DNA of 64,000 bases, from the NCBI RefSeq assembly GCF_017526105.1, contig NZ_CP071839.1, positions 5,099,001-5,163,000 of the forward strand, read 5' to 3'. The notes beneath the pieces are model-generated. The model did no database searches and was not told the origin of the DNA. It saw nothing but the letters and a program-made list of their open reading frames with translations. This stretch comes from Streptomyces cyanogenus. Its GTDB lineage: Bacteria; Actinomycetota; Actinomycetes; Streptomycetales; Streptomycetaceae. This document shows positions 61,990 through 64,000 of the stretch, in pieces. Both the position numbers and the translations under genes were made by a program. The stretch's first letter is position 1, and each line of letters opens with the position of its first letter.

Positions 61990-63051
61990 GTGCAGGTACT
62001 CCACGATGCCCCCCTTGCCCCGCTGACCACCTTCCGGCTGGGCGGTCCCGCGACCCGGCTGGTCACCGCCGCGACCGACGCCGAGGTGATCGCCGCCGTT
62101 AGTGAGGCCGACGACAGCGGTACGCCGCTGCTGGTCATCGGCGGGGGATCGAACCTGGTCATCGGTGACAAGGGCTTCGACGGCACCGCACTGCGCATCG
62201 CCACGCGCGGGGTCGAACTGCGCGGCAGCACCCTGGAGCTGGCGGCCGGCGAGGTGTGGACCGACGCCGTCGCCCGCACCGTGGAGGCCGGGCTCGCCGG
62301 GATCGAGTGCCTGGCCGGCATCCCCGGATCCGCGGGCGCCACGCCGATCCAGAACGTCGGCGCCTACGGCCAGGAGGTCTCCTCGACGATCACGGAGGTG
62401 ATCGCCTACGACCGGCGGGCCGGCGAGACGGTCACGCTGACGAACGAGGAGTGCGCGTTCTCGTACCGGCACAGCCGCTTCAAGGCCGACCCCGAGCGCT
62501 ATGTCGTGCTCCGGGTCCGCTTCGAGCTGGAGGACGCGGGCGGGCTGTCCGCACCGGTCAGGTACGCCGAGGCGGCCCGCGCGCTGGGAGTGGAGCCCGG
62601 CGACCGGGTGCCGCTGGCCGACGCCCGCGAGACCGTGCTGAAGCTGCGCGCCGGCAAGGGCATGGTGCTGGACGCCGAGGACCACGACACCTGGTCGGCC
62701 GGGTCCTTCTTCACCAACCCGATCCTCACCGACGAGCAGTTCGCCGCGTTCCGCGCGCGCGTGCGCGAGCGGCTGGGCGACGGCGTCGAGCCGCCCGCCT
62801 ACCCGGCGGGGGAGGGCCGTACGAAGACCTCCGCGGCCTGGCTCATCGACAAGGCGGGCTTCACCAAGGGCTACGGCAGCGGCCCCGCCCGCATCTCCAC
62901 CAAGCACACCCTCGCCCTGACCAACCGGGGCGGCGCCACCACGGAGGACCTGCTCGCCCTGGCCCGCGAGGTGGTCGCCGGGGTCCACGAGGCCTTCGGC
63001 ATCACGCTGGTCAACGAGCCGGTGACGGTGGGCGTGAGCCTCCAGCCGTAG
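61990..63051 (+). CDS. murB: UDP-N-acetylenolpyruvoylglucosamine reductase
   Basis: 353-aa type I MurB: reduces enolpyruvyl-UDP-GlcNAc to UDP-MurNAc in peptidoglycan synthesis, using NADPH and FAD. FAD domain: TTFRLGGPATRLV, LLVIGGGSNLVI and CLAGIPGSAGATPIQNVGAY. Substrate domain: SYRHSRFK and the catalytic Ser in AGSFFTNPIL; the C-terminal Glu is in NEPVTVG. GTG 61990 has no ribosome site and sits seven bases after TAGTCT, suggesting leaderless translation; the open frame continues upstream. Confidence 0.95.
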   Translation: MQVLHDAPLAPLTTFRLGGPATRLVTAATDAEVIAAVSEADDSGTPLLVIGGGSNLVIGDKGFDGTALRIATRGVELRGSTLELAAGEVWTDAVARTVEAGLAGIECLAGIPGSAGATPIQNVGAYGQEVSSTITEVIAYDRRAGETVTLTNEECAFSYRHSRFKADPERYVVLRVRFELEDAGGLSAPVRYAEAARALGVEPGDRVPLADARETVLKLRAGKGMVLDAEDHDTWSAGSFFTNPILTDEQFAAFRARVRERLGDGVEPPAYPAGEGRTKTSAAWLIDKAGFTKGYGSGPARISTKHTLALTNRGGATTEDLLALAREVVAGVHEAFGITLVNEPVTVGVSLQP

Positions 63052-63086
63052 CGCGGACCGGGCCGGCGACAGGGCCGGCCGCCGGC

Positions 63087-63719
63087 TCAGTAGGCCACCC
63101 CCACCCCCTGCTTCAGGGTCTCCCCGGCGTCGATCATCGACAGCATCGCGTGCGCGACGTCCGCGCGCGCGATGAAGCGGCCCCGGGGCGGGAAGCCGCC
63201 GACGACGGTGCGGTAGCGGCCGGTGAGCGGCTTGTTCTGCAGGCGCGGCGGCCGTACGGACGTCCAGTCCGTGCCGCTGCGGGCCAGCTCGGCCTCCATC
63301 GCGCGCAGGTCGGCGTAGACGTCCTTCAGGATCGCCGACACCAGGCCCCGCACCCCGCGGTCCAGGGGCCCGTCGCCCGCCGGGGCCGGGCCGACCGGGC
63401 CGGCGCTGACCACCAGCAGCCGGCGGACGCCCTCCGCCTCCATGGCGGCGAGCACCGTACGGATCAGCCGGGTCGCCACCCCCGCGTCCCTGCGCCTGCG
63501 CGCGCCCAGGCCGGACAGGACCGCGTCCCGGCCCCGGACCGCGCCGCGCAGCGCCTCCGGGTCGGTCAGGTCGCTGCGGACGACCTCCAGGCGGTCACCG
63601 GTGACGTCGAGCCGGGCCGGGTCGCGGACGACCGCCGTGACCTCGTGACCGGCGTCCAGGGCCTGGCGGACCAGCTCCCGGCCGATCCCTCCGGTGGCGC
63701 CGAAAACAGTGAGCTTCAT
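63087..63719 (-). CDS. NAD(P)-binding Rossmann-fold protein (SDR-a5 type)
   Basis: 210 aa. MKLTVFGATGGIGRELVRQA is the cofactor loop; VTAVVRDPARL, LLVVSAGPVGPA and WTSVRPPRLQNKPLTGRYRT follow as in the BLVRB/YhfK group. ATG 63719. Divergent from a TetR gene with two operators between, so probably controlled by it. Substrate unknown. Confidence 0.9.
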   Translation of the reverse strand: MKLTVFGATGGIGRELVRQALDAGHEVTAVVRDPARLDVTGDRLEVVRSDLTDPEALRGAVRGRDAVLSGLGARRRRDAGVATRLIRTVLAAMEAEGVRRLLVVSAGPVGPAPAGDGPLDRGVRGLVSAILKDVYADLRAMEAELARSGTDWTSVRPPRLQNKPLTGRYRTVVGGFPPRGRFIARADVAHAMLSMIDAGETLKQGVGVAY

Positions 63720-63774
63720 GGTGACTACCGACTTTCCGGCCGCGACTCCGGCCGCGGCTCTCCGGCGGCAAGGT

Positions 63775-63796
63775 GGTGGGTGAGTACTCACTCACC
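63775..63796. promoter_or_regulatory. TetR-type operator 1
   Basis: An 11-bp inverted repeat with one mismatch and no spacer, centred on GTGAGTACTCAC (63780-63791, a perfect 12-bp palindrome), between divergent genes. Confidence 0.7.
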
Positions 63797-63810
63797 CCTG
63801 TGCCCGTCTA

Positions 63811-63830
63811 GGGTGGGTAAACACTCACCC
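63811..63830. promoter_or_regulatory. TetR-type operator 2
   Basis: GGGTGGGT and ACTCACCC form arms with one mismatch; the GGGTGRGT element is shared with operator 1. It lies 26 bases before the TetR start codon. Confidence 0.6.
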
Positions 63831-63856
63831 ACACGTCAAGGCCCGATCGGAGCCCC

Positions 63857-64000
63857 ATGGAGACGAAGCCCGCACGCGTCCGCATCCTCGACGCCGCCCA
63901 CGAGCTGATGCTGACCGTCGGACTCGCCCGCGCCACCACCAAGGAGATCGCCCGCGCGGCCGGCTGCTCCGAAGCGGCCCTCTACAAGTACTTCGACAGC
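63857..64000 (+). CDS. TetR family regulator, N-terminal fragment
   Basis: The first 48 codons before the window ends. The HTH ILDAAHELMLTVGLARATTK, EIARAAGCSEAALYKYFDS is complete. Operators upstream and the divergent Rossmann-fold gene point to a local repressor. The ligand domain is outside the window. Confidence 0.92.
   Translation, partial: METKPARVRILDAAHELMLTVGLARATTKEIARAAGCSEAALYKYFDS

Overview
The window is a piece of a high-GC actinobacterial chromosome and almost certainly comes from a Streptomyces or close relative. Third codon positions are nearly all G/C, many genes start with GTG, and translational coupling through ATGA/GTGA overlaps is frequent. The gene order (nuo operon, recQ, polyprenyl synthase, korAB, a second partial nuo operon, htpX, yajQ, tRNA-Tyr, tRNA-Thr/Met, rpmG, MaoC dehydratase pair, murB) is typical Streptomyces core synteny. 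No rRNA, CRISPR array, insertion sequence or integrase is visible.

Layout. (1) 1-6.5 kb: end of a complete-type complex I operon (nuoI partial to nuoN). (2) 6.6-9.4 kb: Uma2-like nuclease family gene and recQ. (3) 9.4-16.3 kb: a six-gene operon on the minus strand. It encodes a GntR regulator, an AprB-like ferredoxin, an SsuA/TauA-type binding lipoprotein with a NosL-like tail, permease, ATPase, and an AprA/fumarate-reductase-like flavoprotein fused to nine HEAT-like repeats. This is the most system-like and least explained locus here. (4) 16.4-22.2 kb: M56 peptidase, a membrane protein/YtrA-type GntR pair behind two strong operators, fumarylacetoacetase, a HAD phosphatase, and a secreted SLT transglycosylase under a c-di-AMP (ydaO) riboswitch. 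(5) 22.8-32.2 kb: polyprenyl synthase, a LolA/RseB-like membrane-anchored protein with an ABC-2 exporter, FMN reductase-like protein, TPR protein, VOC protein, RarD, and a qor2/QorR-like redox pair. (6) 32.2-39.0 kb: KorAB 2-oxoacid:ferredoxin oxidoreductase and a NarL-type regulator with two tandem histidine kinases that share an almost identical catalytic-core block.

(7) 39.3-49.4 kb: a second nuo operon, nuoA2-B2-C2-H2-I2-J2-K2-L2-M2-N2. It lacks nuoD and the NADH module (E, F, G), and its NuoC2 has a 300-residue repetitive tail. Its partner for the quinone site and its electron donor are open questions; KorAB-derived ferredoxin nearby is a plausible donor. (8) 49.5-53.2 kb: HtpX, YccF, amino-acid permease, GlsB-like protein, YajQ. 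(9) 53.4-57.9 kb: tRNA-Tyr (the tRNA used by SLP1-type elements; the site looks empty) followed by a patch of small lineage-specific genes, an NAD(P)-binding protein and an amidohydrolase. (10) 57.9-64 kb: tRNA-Thr, tRNA-Met, rpmG, two MaoC-type dehydratase genes, a TetR/MFS efflux pair with matching operators, murB, and an NAD(P)-binding gene divergent from a truncated TetR gene.

Two window-scale signals stand out beyond genes. One is the 12-bp palindrome CACGCGCGCGTG, found at least seven times, mostly at gene 3' ends within alternating purine-pyrimidine hairpins. The other is a set of apparently leaderless promoters on regulator genes and murB.
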